From Nonomuraea turkmeniaca (GTDB lineage Bacteria; Actinomycetota; Actinomycetes; Streptosporangiales; Streptosporangiaceae): a stretch of DNA of 32,673 nt. Numbering within the stretch: position 1 is the stretch's first letter; each line of letters starts with the position of its first letter. Shown in pieces: positions 26,471-32,673 of this stretch. A program made the position numbers and the translations under genes. The stretch is from contig NZ_VCKY01000118.1 of NCBI RefSeq assembly GCF_005889735.1, forward strand, positions 1 through 32,673, in the 5' to 3' direction. The notes beneath the pieces are model-generated. The model was not told the DNA's origin. It searched no databases and worked only from the letters and a program-made list of their open reading frames with translations.

Positions 26471-26645
26471 AGCAGCCAGCGCTGACGAATCCGGCGCACG
26501 TTGACTCACTGGTACACGAAAAAGCCGGGCCGAGACTGACGACCCGTGTCCCCGCATATGGGCTGCCACCCTGCGACGGACCTGGCCATCAGCTCTCGGA
26601 CCGGCGAAGAAGCCACCTCTAGAAATGCCGCGAAAGGGGTCTTCT

Positions 26646-26861
26646 ATGTACTCACAAGGTACCAAGGGACTCGGCCGAATCAAGTCCCGGATCCGGGAGC
26701 TCGTCGCATGGGCCGACCGCGAAATCTGCATGGAGCCCGACGAATTCGCGTACCACGTCGGCTGGACCGTGACCAGGACGGGATTCGGAGCCCGTCGCTA
26801 TCGGGATCCACGTTTCGACCAGCTCCGCCTGCCTCGCCGGGTGCACGAGGAGGTGACCTGA
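26646..26861 (+). CDS. Small charged protein, integrative-element type
   Basis: A 71-residue soluble protein with a basic, helical N-terminus (GLGRIKSRIRELVAWADREI) and an Arg-rich tail (FGARRYRDPRFDQLRLPRR). I recognise no domain. ATG 26646 has AAGGGG 6 nt upstream; ATG 26625 has none. It precedes a membrane-gene partner by one base and so is probably in an operon with it. Short genes of this kind stand in front of transfer genes in actinomycete integrative elements; that is inference from context. Confidence 0.7.
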   Translation: MYSQGTKGLGRIKSRIRELVAWADREICMEPDEFAYHVGWTVTRTGFGARRYRDPRFDQLRLPRRVHEEVT

Positions 26862-26862
26862 C

Positions 26863-27510
26863 GTGTCGCGGAACCCGCGCAACCCGATTTTCCCCGCCGG
26901 CGTGGATCTCCCCGCCGCCGGGGGCGGCGGGCCGCTCGTCAGGCTCTGGCGGGCGCGGAGCGAATTGTTGCTGGTCCTCACGCTGGCGCTGGTCGCACTG
27001 ACGCTGCTCACCGCGACGCAGCAAGGCCGGTGGGTGCCCTTGCTCTTGCTGACGAGCGCGATCTCGGTGCCGGCCGCCACCAGGATGGGCCGCAACTGGA
27101 TCGCCGCCCACTTCTGGTGCGTCTTCTCCAGGCACCGCCTGCAGCGGGTCTGCCTGGAGACGACGATGCACACCAGGGCCGGGCGCATCCCGCTGGTGTT
27201 GTGGATCACTCCGACGACGACCGGTGAGAAGGCACTGATCCTGACGCGGGCCGGGATCAGCGCCGAGAAGTTCGAGGCGTACAGCGAAGAGATCGCCGCG
27301 GCCTGCTGGGCCAGGAGCGTGAACGTCTACCGGCACCGCACGCGGGCGCAGCTGCTGATCGTGGAGATCGTCCGGCGGGACGAGGTCCCCGGCGCCGACG
27401 CGCCCGGGCTGGACCGGCTCTACGGCAGGCGTGCGTGGGTCTCGCTCCGACCCGATCTCGAGGAGCCGCCTGATCTGCGCACACAGGTGATGCTGTCGCA
27501 GGTCGGCTGA
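26863..27510 (+). CDS. Membrane protein resembling AICE transfer-region proteins
   Basis: A 215-residue protein. Two adjacent hydrophobic helices (about 35-52 and 56-72) follow a Gly/Pro-rich lead. The soluble C-terminal domain (about 90-215) has IPLVLWITPTTTGEKALILT, RAGISAEKFEAYSEEIAAAC and RAQLLIVEIVRRD. From memory this pattern is shared with proteins encoded just before the FtsK/SpoIIIE-like transfer ATPase in actinomycete integrative and conjugative elements. No such ATPase follows here; a strong terminator comes next. So this may be a remnant or a domesticated copy. GTG 26863 has GAGGAGG 9 nt upstream. Confidence 0.72.
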   Translation: MSRNPRNPIFPAGVDLPAAGGGGPLVRLWRARSELLLVLTLALVALTLLTATQQGRWVPLLLLTSAISVPAATRMGRNWIAAHFWCVFSRHRLQRVCLETTMHTRAGRIPLVLWITPTTTGEKALILTRAGISAEKFEAYSEEIAAACWARSVNVYRHRTRAQLLIVEIVRRDEVPGADAPGLDRLYGRRAWVSLRPDLEEPPDLRTQVMLSQVG

Positions 27511-27543
27511 TGACCCCGGGGTAAATGGGGCCTTCCCCGGGGA

Positions 27544-27579
27544 GGAAGCCCCGGAGACCGCGGGGGCTCCGGGGCTTCC
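27544..27579 (+). terminator. Terminator of the integrative-element-like operon
   Basis: GGAAGCCCCGGAG (27544-27556) and CTCCGGGGCTTCC (27567-27579) form a perfect 13-bp stem with a 10-nt loop. Other palindromes (ACCCCGGGGT at 27513-27522) lie just before it. Confidence 0.82.
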
Positions 27580-27633
27580 CCATGCGCGCGGCACCAGCCA
27601 AGATGAGTTCATCTGGCGAACTCAGGAGTCGTG

Positions 27634-29919
27634 ATGACCTCGACCGTCCACCGGACATGTCCCCTCTGCGAAGCCGTCTGCGGCCTGACGCTCACGCTCG
27701 ACGAGGGCGGGCACGTGACCAGCGTCCGCGGCGACAAGGACGATCCGTTCAGCAAGGGCTTCATCTGCCCGAAGGGTGCCAGCCTCGGCAGGCTCGACGA
27801 GGACCCCGACAGGCTGCGCAAGCCGCTGATCCGAGAGGGTGACCTGTGGCGGGAGGTCGACTGGGACGAGGCGTTCGGCGCTGTGAAGACCGCGCTCGGC
27901 CAGGTGACCGACCGCCAGTCGGTCGCGGTCTACCTCGGGAACCCGAACGCCCACAGCATGGCGGGCGCGCTGTACGGCGCCCCGCTGATCAAGGCGCTCG
28001 GCACCCGCAACGTCTACTCCGCCAGCACCGCCGACCAGATGCCCAAGCACGTGGCCAGCGGCCTGATGTTCGGGCACCCGCTGGCCATCCCGGTCCCCGA
28101 CCTGGACCGCACGGACTACCTGCTGATGCTGGGCGCGAACCCGCTGGAGTCCAACGGGTCACTGTGCACCGCGCCGGACTTCCCCGGCAGGCTGAAGGCG
28201 CTGCGCAGGCGCGGCGGACGGCTCGTCGTGGTCGACCCCCGGCGCACGCGGACCGCCGCGCTGGCCGACGAGCACGTCTTCGTCCGCCCGGGCACTGACG
28301 CCTACCTGCTGTTCGGCCTGGTGCACACGCTCTTCGCCGAGGACCTCATCACGCTGCCGGCTGTGATGGATCCGCAGCGAAGCGAGGACGTCCATCACAG
28401 CACGCCGAGCGGAGATCGGCCGATAAACAGAGTGAACGGACTGGACCAGGTGCGGGAGGCGGCCAAGCACTTCCCGCCCGAGTCGGTGGCCCGCCGTACC
28501 GGGGTGCCGGCCGAGGTGATCGTACGGCTGGCCAGGGAGCTGGCGGCAGCGCGTACGGCCGCCGTGTACGCCAGGATCGGCACCTGCACCGCCGAGTTCG
28601 GCACGCTGGCCCAGTGGCTGGTGGACGTGCTCAACGTGCTCACCGGCAACCTCGACCGGCCTGGCGGCGCCATGTTCCCGAAGCCCGCCACAGAGTCCCC
28701 TGCGCGGCGAGCGAGCCCCGCCTCACGGAGTGAGGCCATGCACTCGCGCAGGCCGTACCAGGTGGGGCGGTGGACGAGCCGGGTCCGCGGCCTGCCCGAG
28801 GCGAACGGCGAGCTGCCGGTGGCCACGCTCGCGGACGAGATCGAGACGCCGGGCGAGGGCCAGATCAAGTTCCTGCTCACGGTCGCGGGCAACCCTGTCC
28901 TGTCGGCGCCGCACGGGACCCGGCTGGACGCGGCCTTCGAGCAGCTCGACTTCATGGTGAGCGTGGACCCCTACCTGAACGAGACCACCAAGCACGCCAA
29001 CGTGATCCTGCCGCCGCCGCGGGTGCTGCAGTCGGGGCACTACGACTTCGCCCTGCTGGGGTTCGCCGTGCGCAACTACACGCGGTACTCGCCGCCGCTG
29101 CTGCCGCTGGACGGGCAGCCGTCCGAGGCGCAGATCCTGGCCAGGCTGGCCATGATCGCCTCGGGGCTCGAAGGAGACCTGGACGCGTTCGTCATCGACC
29201 AGATGTTGCGCAAGGCCACGGAGACGCCCGGCTCCGGCGTCGAGGGCCGGGATGTGGCCGAGCTGCGCGCGGCGCTGGACGGCGAGAGCGGCGGCGAGCG
29301 CAGGCTCGATCTCATGCTGAGGCTCGGCCCGTACGGCGAGTGGGCCGGCAAGGGCGACCTGTCGCTGCGCAAGCTGCTGGACAACCCGCACGGCCTGGAC
29401 CTCGGCCCGCTGGAGCCCCGGCTCGACGAGGTGCTCAAGACCGCCTCCGGGCTGATCGAGCTGGCGCCGCCGCAGCTCATCGAGGACGTGGACCGGCTGC
29501 GGAGCAAGCTGGACGAGGAGCCGCCGGAGATCGTCCTGATCGGGCGGCGCCACCTGCGCTCCAACAACAGCTGGCTGCACAACGTGGGCTCGCTGGTCGG
29601 CGGCAGCAACACCTGCACGCTGCAGATCAACCCGGCCGACGTCGCCCGGCTCGGGCTCGCCGGCGAGGCCGTGGTGAGCTCGGCGAAGGGCCGGCTCACG
29701 GTGCCGCTGGAGCCCACCGACAGCATCATGCCGGGCGTGGTCAGCCTGCCGCACGGCTGGGGCCACGCGGGCAGCGCGCAGAGCGTGGCGGCCGAGCACG
29801 CGGGCGTCTCCGTGAACACGCTCACGGACGAATCGGCCGTCGACGTTCCAAGTGGTAACGCAGTGTTCAACGGAGTTCCGGTCACGATTTCACCAACCGG
29901 GGTGATCACCGCACATTAG
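27634..29919 (+). CDS. Molybdopterin (bis-MGD) oxidoreductase with [4Fe-4S] cluster
   Basis: A 761-residue member of the formate dehydrogenase/nitrate reductase superfamily. A Cys set for a [4Fe-4S] cluster is at 9, 12, 16 and 45 (CPLCEAVC, FICPKG). Cofactor motifs follow: YLGNPNAHSMAG, YLLMLGANPLESNGSL, VVDPRRTRTAALADE, VRPGTDAYLLFGLVH, VLTGNLDRPGGAMF, and C-terminal RRHLRSNNSWLHNV and SLPHGWGHAG. Where many relatives carry a Cys or SeCys molybdenum ligand this one has STADQMPKHV, so the ligand is unclear and the substrate cannot be assigned. ATG 27634 has AGGAG 5 nt upstream. Two stretches (about residues 243-269 and 353-371) look like in-frame inserts of repeat elements. It is probably cytoplasmic: no Tat signal is seen. 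Confidence 0.9.
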   Translation: MTSTVHRTCPLCEAVCGLTLTLDEGGHVTSVRGDKDDPFSKGFICPKGASLGRLDEDPDRLRKPLIREGDLWREVDWDEAFGAVKTALGQVTDRQSVAVYLGNPNAHSMAGALYGAPLIKALGTRNVYSASTADQMPKHVASGLMFGHPLAIPVPDLDRTDYLLMLGANPLESNGSLCTAPDFPGRLKALRRRGGRLVVVDPRRTRTAALADEHVFVRPGTDAYLLFGLVHTLFAEDLITLPAVMDPQRSEDVHHSTPSGDRPINRVNGLDQVREAAKHFPPESVARRTGVPAEVIVRLARELAAARTAAVYARIGTCTAEFGTLAQWLVDVLNVLTGNLDRPGGAMFPKPATESPARRASPASRSEAMHSRRPYQVGRWTSRVRGLPEANGELPVATLADEIETPGEGQIKFLLTVAGNPVLSAPHGTRLDAAFEQLDFMVSVDPYLNETTKHANVILPPPRVLQSGHYDFALLGFAVRNYTRYSPPLLPLDGQPSEAQILARLAMIASGLEGDLDAFVIDQMLRKATETPGSGVEGRDVAELRAALDGESGGERRLDLMLRLGPYGEWAGKGDLSLRKLLDNPHGLDLGPLEPRLDEVLKTASGLIELAPPQLIEDVDRLRSKLDEEPPEIVLIGRRHLRSNNSWLHNVGSLVGGSNTCTLQINPADVARLGLAGEAVVSSAKGRLTVPLEPTDSIMPGVVSLPHGWGHAGSAQSVAAEHAGVSVNTLTDESAVDVPSGNAVFNGVPVTISPTGVITAH
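28361..28400. repeat. Hairpin-forming insert inside the oxidoreductase gene
   Basis: CTGTGATGGA (28361-28370) and TCCATCACAG (28391-28400) are perfect 10-bp arms around 20 nt (TCCGCAGCGAAGCGAGGACG). The encoded run VMDPQRSEDVHHS and the following 14 residues interrupt a region where relatives pass straight into the VNGL(D/E)xVR segment. Confidence 0.7.
28700..28740 (+). repeat. Dispersed palindromic element inside the oxidoreductase gene
   Basis: CCTCACGGAGTGAGGCCATG at 28721-28740 is identical to the duplicated start region of the macB-like gene (minus strand 2592-2611), with further similarity upstream (GAGTCC, GCGAGCGAG). It has the palindrome GCCTCAC-GGA-GTGAGGC and is read in the same frame in both places (A-S-R-S-E-A-M). 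Confidence 0.82.
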
Positions 29920-29929
29920 GGTGTCGCGC

Positions 29930-30532
29930 GTGACTATCGCGCCAGAAGAGGACCGCCTGAACGCCCAGATCGCCTTCGCCATCGAAATCGACAAGTTGAA
30001 GCGGATCATCCGCCGCAACCATCTCATCGACGGTTCACGGCGGGAGAACACCGCAGAGCACTCCTGGTACGTGGGCACGCTGGCGATGGTCCTCGGCGAG
30101 CATGCCCCGCCGGGGACCGATCTCCAACGGGTGGTGGCCATGTTGCTGGTGCACGACCTGGTGGAGATCGACGCCGGTGACACGTTCATCTACGACCCGG
30201 TGGAGGTCGCCGCCCAGGCCGACGCGGAGCGGGCGGCCGCCGATCGCATCTTCGGCCTGCTCCCCGCCGACCAGGCGGTGTGGGTGCGGGAGTTGTGGGA
30301 CGAGTTCGAGGCCAGGAAGACGCCGGAGGCGCGGTTCGCCAAGGCGCTCGACCGCTTCGCCCCGATCCTGGCCAACCATCACACGGAGGGCGGCACGTGG
30401 CCGCTGTTCAAGGTCAAGGCTTCGCAGGTCAGGGAGAAGGTGCAGATCATCGAGGACGGCTCGCCCTCGCTCGGCGCGTACGCCTTGGAGCTGGTCGAAC
30501 TCTCCGTGGCGAGGGGACACCTGTCCGAGTGA
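29930..30532 (+). CDS. HD domain hydrolase (5'-nucleotidase YfbR/HDDC2-like)
   Basis: A metal-dependent phosphohydrolase of about 200 residues. The HD signature is complete: RRNHLIDGSRRENTAEHSWY with His44, then LLVHDLVEIDAGD with His75-Asp76 and Asp84 region, and a later Asp in FAKALDRFAP. This pattern (R..N-EHSW-HD-E..GD) is that of the YfbR/HDDC2 group, which removes phosphate from deoxynucleoside monophosphates. The start is GTG 29930 with TTAGGG about 8 nt before it; GTG 29921, one base after the previous stop, is an alternative. It follows the oxidoreductase gene closely and is probably co-transcribed, without an obvious shared function. Confidence 0.88.
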   Translation: MTIAPEEDRLNAQIAFAIEIDKLKRIIRRNHLIDGSRRENTAEHSWYVGTLAMVLGEHAPPGTDLQRVVAMLLVHDLVEIDAGDTFIYDPVEVAAQADAERAAADRIFGLLPADQAVWVRELWDEFEARKTPEARFAKALDRFAPILANHHTEGGTWPLFKVKASQVREKVQIIEDGSPSLGAYALELVELSVARGHLSE

Positions 30533-30562
30533 TCCCCTCATGGCCGGGGTAGGGGACCTGTC

Positions 30563-31474
30563 GTGAAAGAGGAAGTACGAGCGAGACGTCGGCAATTTCG
30601 GGGTTTCGCGGGCCCGGTTGCCCTCGCCGACCGGCTCGAGAAATCGAAGGCCATGGATCGGCCGATCAGAGTGCTGGCCAAAGCCATCCGCCGGCGCATC
30701 AAGCCCGGCCGGCTCCGCGACCTGCTGCACGGCGTCCCCATCGGCGAGCCCCTCCATCCGCCGCTCGCCTCGGTCAGCCTGGGCTGCTGGCTCTCGACGG
30801 CCGTGCTCGATCTGGCCAGAGCCGATCCGCGGGCCGCCCGCGTACTGCTGGCCACGGGCGTGGCCAACGCGCTGCCGACCGCGGCCGCCGGGCTGACCGA
30901 CTGGTCCTCGCTCCACCGCGAGCAGCAGCGGGTGGGTTTCGTCCATATGGTGGCGAATCTGACCGCGCTCAGCCTGTTCTCCGCGTCGCTGGCGGTCCGC
31001 ATGCGAGGCCACGAGCGGCCCGGGAAGATCTTGTCCTTCACCGGGCTCGGCGTCGGCATGCTGGGCGCCTACCTGGGCGGCCATTTGGCGTACCGGCAGG
31101 CGGCGGGGGCCAACCACGCCCCTCAGGTCTCCCACCTGGTGCCGCTCGGCTGGCACGATCTGTGCCCGATCAAGGACCTGCCGGACGGCCGGCCGGTGGC
31201 GCGGCGGCTCGGCTACATCCAGCTGTTCGTGTTGCGCCAGGGCGACGGCGTGACCGTGATGGTCGACCACTGCCCCCACCTCGCCGGCCCGCTGCACCAG
31301 GGCAGGCTCGTCATGGACAACGGCGAGGCGTGCGTGGTCTGCCCGTGGCACGGCAGCACGTTCCGGCTGGCGGACGGCTCGGTGCGGCACGGGCCCGCGA
31401 CCGCGCCCGCGCCCACGTTCGAGACGCGGATCCGGCGGGACGGCACGATCCAGGTCCGGCCGGGCTTGACCTGA
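30563..31474 (+). CDS. DUF2231 membrane domain fused to a Rieske [2Fe-2S] domain
   Basis: A 303-residue fusion. After a basic lead (1-55), a DUF2231 domain has four helices near 69-86, 93-112, 127-146 and 158-178, with GEPLHPPLASVSLGCW and a conserved His cluster (HREQQRVGFVH) that may bind haem or metal. The C-terminal Rieske domain (about 195-300) has Cys237-Pro-His239 and Cys260-Pro-Trp-His263 (DHCPHLAG, VVCPWHGSTF). It could carry electrons at the membrane surface. GTG 30563 has AGGGGA 6 nt upstream. A partner is unknown; the oxidoreductase gene two positions upstream is one candidate. Its last codons lie within the promoter of the next gene. Confidence 0.92.
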   Translation: MKEEVRARRRQFRGFAGPVALADRLEKSKAMDRPIRVLAKAIRRRIKPGRLRDLLHGVPIGEPLHPPLASVSLGCWLSTAVLDLARADPRAARVLLATGVANALPTAAAGLTDWSSLHREQQRVGFVHMVANLTALSLFSASLAVRMRGHERPGKILSFTGLGVGMLGAYLGGHLAYRQAAGANHAPQVSHLVPLGWHDLCPIKDLPDGRPVARRLGYIQLFVLRQGDGVTVMVDHCPHLAGPLHQGRLVMDNGEACVVCPWHGSTFRLADGSVRHGPATAPAPTFETRIRRDGTIQVRPGLT

Positions 31475-31496
31475 AGTTTGGTTGAGGTCCTACGGT
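31466..31496 (+). promoter_or_regulatory. SoxR-type promoter, leaderless
   Basis: TTGACC (31466-31471) and TACGGT (31491-31496) are separated by 19 bp, the over-long spacer typical of MerR-family activation. Between them CCTGAAGTTTGGTTGAGG (31470-31487) matches the E. coli SoxR box CCTCAAGTTAACTTGAGG at 14 of 18 positions. The -10 ends 6 nt before the ATG of the next gene, so the mRNA should begin at or beside that ATG. Confidence 0.75.
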
Positions 31497-31502
31497 CGGG
31501 TC

Positions 31503-32321
31503 ATGGGCAAGATTCTGGTGACCGGCGCGACCGGGAATGTTGGCAGGCATGTGGTTTCCCAGCTGGCGGAGGCCGGGCTGGAGGTGCGCGCGCTCGTCAG
31601 GGACCCTCAGCGGGCGCGACTATCCGTCGAGATGGTCCGGGGCGACCTGACGGCGGCCGAGACGCTGGAGCCGGCGCTGCGGGACGTGGAGAGCGTGTTC
31701 CTGGTCTGGCCCGGCTTCGCGACGGACAACGCCGCGGACGTGGTGACGGCGATCGCCAAGCACGCGCGGCGCGTCGTCTTCCTGTCGGCGAACGTGGCGG
31801 ACGAACCCGAGATGCACTATCACGAGATCGAACGGCTGGTCCGCCACTCGGGGCTGGGCTGGACGTTCCTGCGGCCCGGCGGCTTCGCCGTCAACACACT
31901 GGGCTGGGCCGAGCAGATCAGGCAGGGCGTCGTGCGCTGGCCGTACGGGCAGGCCGCGCGCTCGCTCATCCATGAGAAGGACATCGCGGCCGTGGCCGTG
32001 CACGTGCTCACCTCGGCCGGCCACAACGGGGCCGCGTACGTCCTCAGCGGCCCTGAGCGACTCACTCAGGCCGAGCAGGTACGCGTGATCGGCGAGGTGA
32101 TCGGGCGCGCGGTGCGGTGGGAGGAGCAGCCGGCCGAGGAGGCCCGCGAGCAGCTCATGGCCGCCTGGGGGAACGCGGAGTTCGTGGACGGCGCGCTGAC
32201 GGGGTGGGAGAGCTTCGTGACCAGCCCGGAGCAGGTCACCGACACGGTGCGGCGACTGCTGGGCCGTCCGGCGCTGACGTTCCGGCAGTGGGCGCGGGAC
32301 CACGCCGCCGACTTCAGCTGA
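31503..32321 (+). CDS. NmrA-like NAD(P)-binding oxidoreductase, probable SoxR target
   Basis: A 272-residue atypical SDR. The cofactor motif VTGATGNVGRHV is at 6-17; the NADP-binding Arg follows in VRALVRDP; VVFLSANVAD and HYHEIERLVRHSGLGWTFLR fit the NmrA/NAD(P)H quinone-reductase (QOR2) group. Such proteins sense redox or reduce quinones. ATG 31503 is used: it lies 6 nt after a -10 box with no ribosome site, so translation should be leaderless; ATG 31482 would be inside the promoter. In Streptomyces, SoxR is known to control an NAD-dependent epimerase/dehydratase-type gene of this sort in response to redox-cycling antibiotics, which supports the promoter call. Confidence 0.92.
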   Translation: MGKILVTGATGNVGRHVVSQLAEAGLEVRALVRDPQRARLSVEMVRGDLTAAETLEPALRDVESVFLVWPGFATDNAADVVTAIAKHARRVVFLSANVADEPEMHYHEIERLVRHSGLGWTFLRPGGFAVNTLGWAEQIRQGVVRWPYGQAARSLIHEKDIAAVAVHVLTSAGHNGAAYVLSGPERLTQAEQVRVIGEVIGRAVRWEEQPAEEAREQLMAAWGNAEFVDGALTGWESFVTSPEQVTDTVRRLLGRPALTFRQWARDHAADFS

Positions 32322-32535
32322 CCTCGTCCGCCGGGTGCTCCACGAGCGCGAGGATGCGACTGGACATGAACCTGGCCGTGCGTACGGGGGTGCCGCTGCG
32401 GGTGACCTCGCTCACCTCGACGAGCCCCCGGCGCGTGGCCACCTCCACCCGCCGGCCGGCGCGGGTGGCCTTGATCTCGTAAGTACGCGGGGTGCCGCCC
32501 GCGTCGATGACGATCTCCACCCGGTCACCCTTCAT
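32314..32535 (-). CDS. Small hypothetical protein, possibly leaderless
   Basis: A 73-residue, beta-rich soluble protein (RVEIVIDAGGTPRTYEIKAT, then VEVATRRGLVEVSEVTR) with a C-terminal helix. The pattern of alternating charged and hydrophobic residues suggests a small beta barrel, but I recognise no family. ATG 32535 is chosen: TATAAA (32549-32544) lies 8 nt upstream and no ribosome site is seen, so the mRNA may start at the ATG. It follows the TauE/SafE-type gene by 24 bp and converges with the NmrA-like gene, overlapping its 3' end by 8 bp. Confidence 0.72.
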   Translation of the reverse strand: MKGDRVEIVIDAGGTPRTYEIKATRAGRRVEVATRRGLVEVSEVTRSGTPVRTARFMSSRILALVEHPADEVS

Positions 32536-32543
32536 ATCCGGGT

Positions 32544-32549
32544 TTATAC
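32544..32549 (-). promoter_or_regulatory. -10 box for the small protein gene
   Basis: TATAAA on the minus strand, 8 nt before ATG 32535. The -35 region (GTGTAC at 17 bp) is weak. Confidence 0.5.
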
Positions 32550-32559
32550 CCCAGCACAC

Positions 32560-32673
32560 CTATCCGTACACCAGTACGATAATCGCCGCGACCCCCACGC
32601 ACACGATGACGCCCCGCAACACGGGCGCCGGGATCCGCCGCCCCACGCGGGCCCCCAGGAACCCGCCGACCAC
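32560..32673 (-). CDS. TauE/SafE family permease, C-terminal fragment
   Basis: Only the last 37 codons are in the window; the frame is open to the edge and ends with TAG at 32562-32560. The sequence GGFLGARVGRRIPAPVLRGV followed by a hydrophobic helix (IVCVGVAAIIVLVYG) is the classic C-terminus of sulfite/sulfonate exporter (TSUP) proteins. The start and most helices are outside the window. Confidence 0.85.
   Translation of the reverse strand: MVGGFLGARVGRRIPAPVLRGVIVCVGVAAIIVLVYG

Larger units (their letters stand above)
25976..26645. other. Long region of lower GC, mostly non-coding
   Basis: About 670 bp between divergent genes with lower and uneven GC and no convincing full-size gene on either strand. 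It holds two copies of the perfect palindrome TGCAAGTTGCA (26047-26057 and 26192-26202) and one small ORF with a good ribosome site (26327-26470). No tRNA or attachment-site pair could be recognised. The frames that stay open here read like random high-Arg/Ser sequence. Confidence 0.6.

Noticed and set aside
26134..26499. Minus-strand ORF in the non-coding region upstream of the DUF5753 gene
   Set aside because: Starts without a ribosome site, has mixed codon use and no recognisable domain.
26140..26520. Possible tRNA or att site for an integrative element
   Set aside because: No cloverleaf with a T-loop (GGTTCGA) and acceptor pairing could be drawn, and no direct-repeat pair bracketing 24.0-27.6 kb was found by eye.

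Overview
The window is dense, very GC-rich actinobacterial chromosome with strong G/C at third codon positions, many GTG starts and short or 4-bp overlapping junctions. The complete dnaK-grpE-dnaJ-hspR-clpB heat-shock operon with HspR (HAIR) operators, the many TetR and XRE regulators, the DUF5753/DUF397 pair and the fused epoxide-hydrolase/SDR gene fit a filamentous actinomycete. A Streptosporangiaceae genus such as Nonomuraea is my best guess, but that is inference.

Layout. 1-1246: 3' part of an ABC ATPase plus its permease (+). 1260-1373: 53-bp tandem repeats copying the 3' end of the next gene. 1359-4703 (-): a MacA/MacB-like export operon (lipoprotein adaptor, ATPase, FtsX-type permease); the permease start is duplicated by a 51-bp-period repeat. 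4758-6582 (-): proC and proline dehydrogenase, the two opposing reactions of proline/P5C exchange. 6630-7091: small lipoprotein. 7218-7436: wreck of a secreted LamG-domain gene that still has its ribosome site and a perfect terminator. 7477-14241: heat-shock operon with two HAIR boxes and a terminator. 14382-18036: a secreted protein, a TPR-like protein, a small anchored protein, and a divergent TetR/membrane-protein pair with three operator-like sites between them. 18031-20438: a fused alpha/beta-hydrolase/SDR gene with a TetR gene behind it. 20493-23955: CapA-type lipoprotein, XRE regulator and divergent MFS pump. 24050-27510: accessory stretch of lower, uneven GC holding an XRE/DUF5753 regulator, its DUF397 partner, three strong hairpins, 670 bp of mostly non-coding DNA and two genes that resemble the pre-transfer region of actinomycete integrative elements. 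27634-32673: a molybdopterin oxidoreductase carrying two in-frame repeat-like inserts, an HD hydrolase, a DUF2231-Rieske fusion, an NmrA-like reductase behind a SoxR-type promoter, a small protein gene and the end of a TauE/SafE permease.

Most notable: a palindromic element carrying GGAG plus ATG, found twice in tandem at the macB-like start and once, in the same reading frame, inside the molybdopterin oxidoreductase gene more than 26 kb away; a SoxR-box promoter that predicts a leaderless mRNA; the LamG gene fossil; and the three-operator TetR intergenic region. No CRISPR array, rRNA or tRNA was seen.
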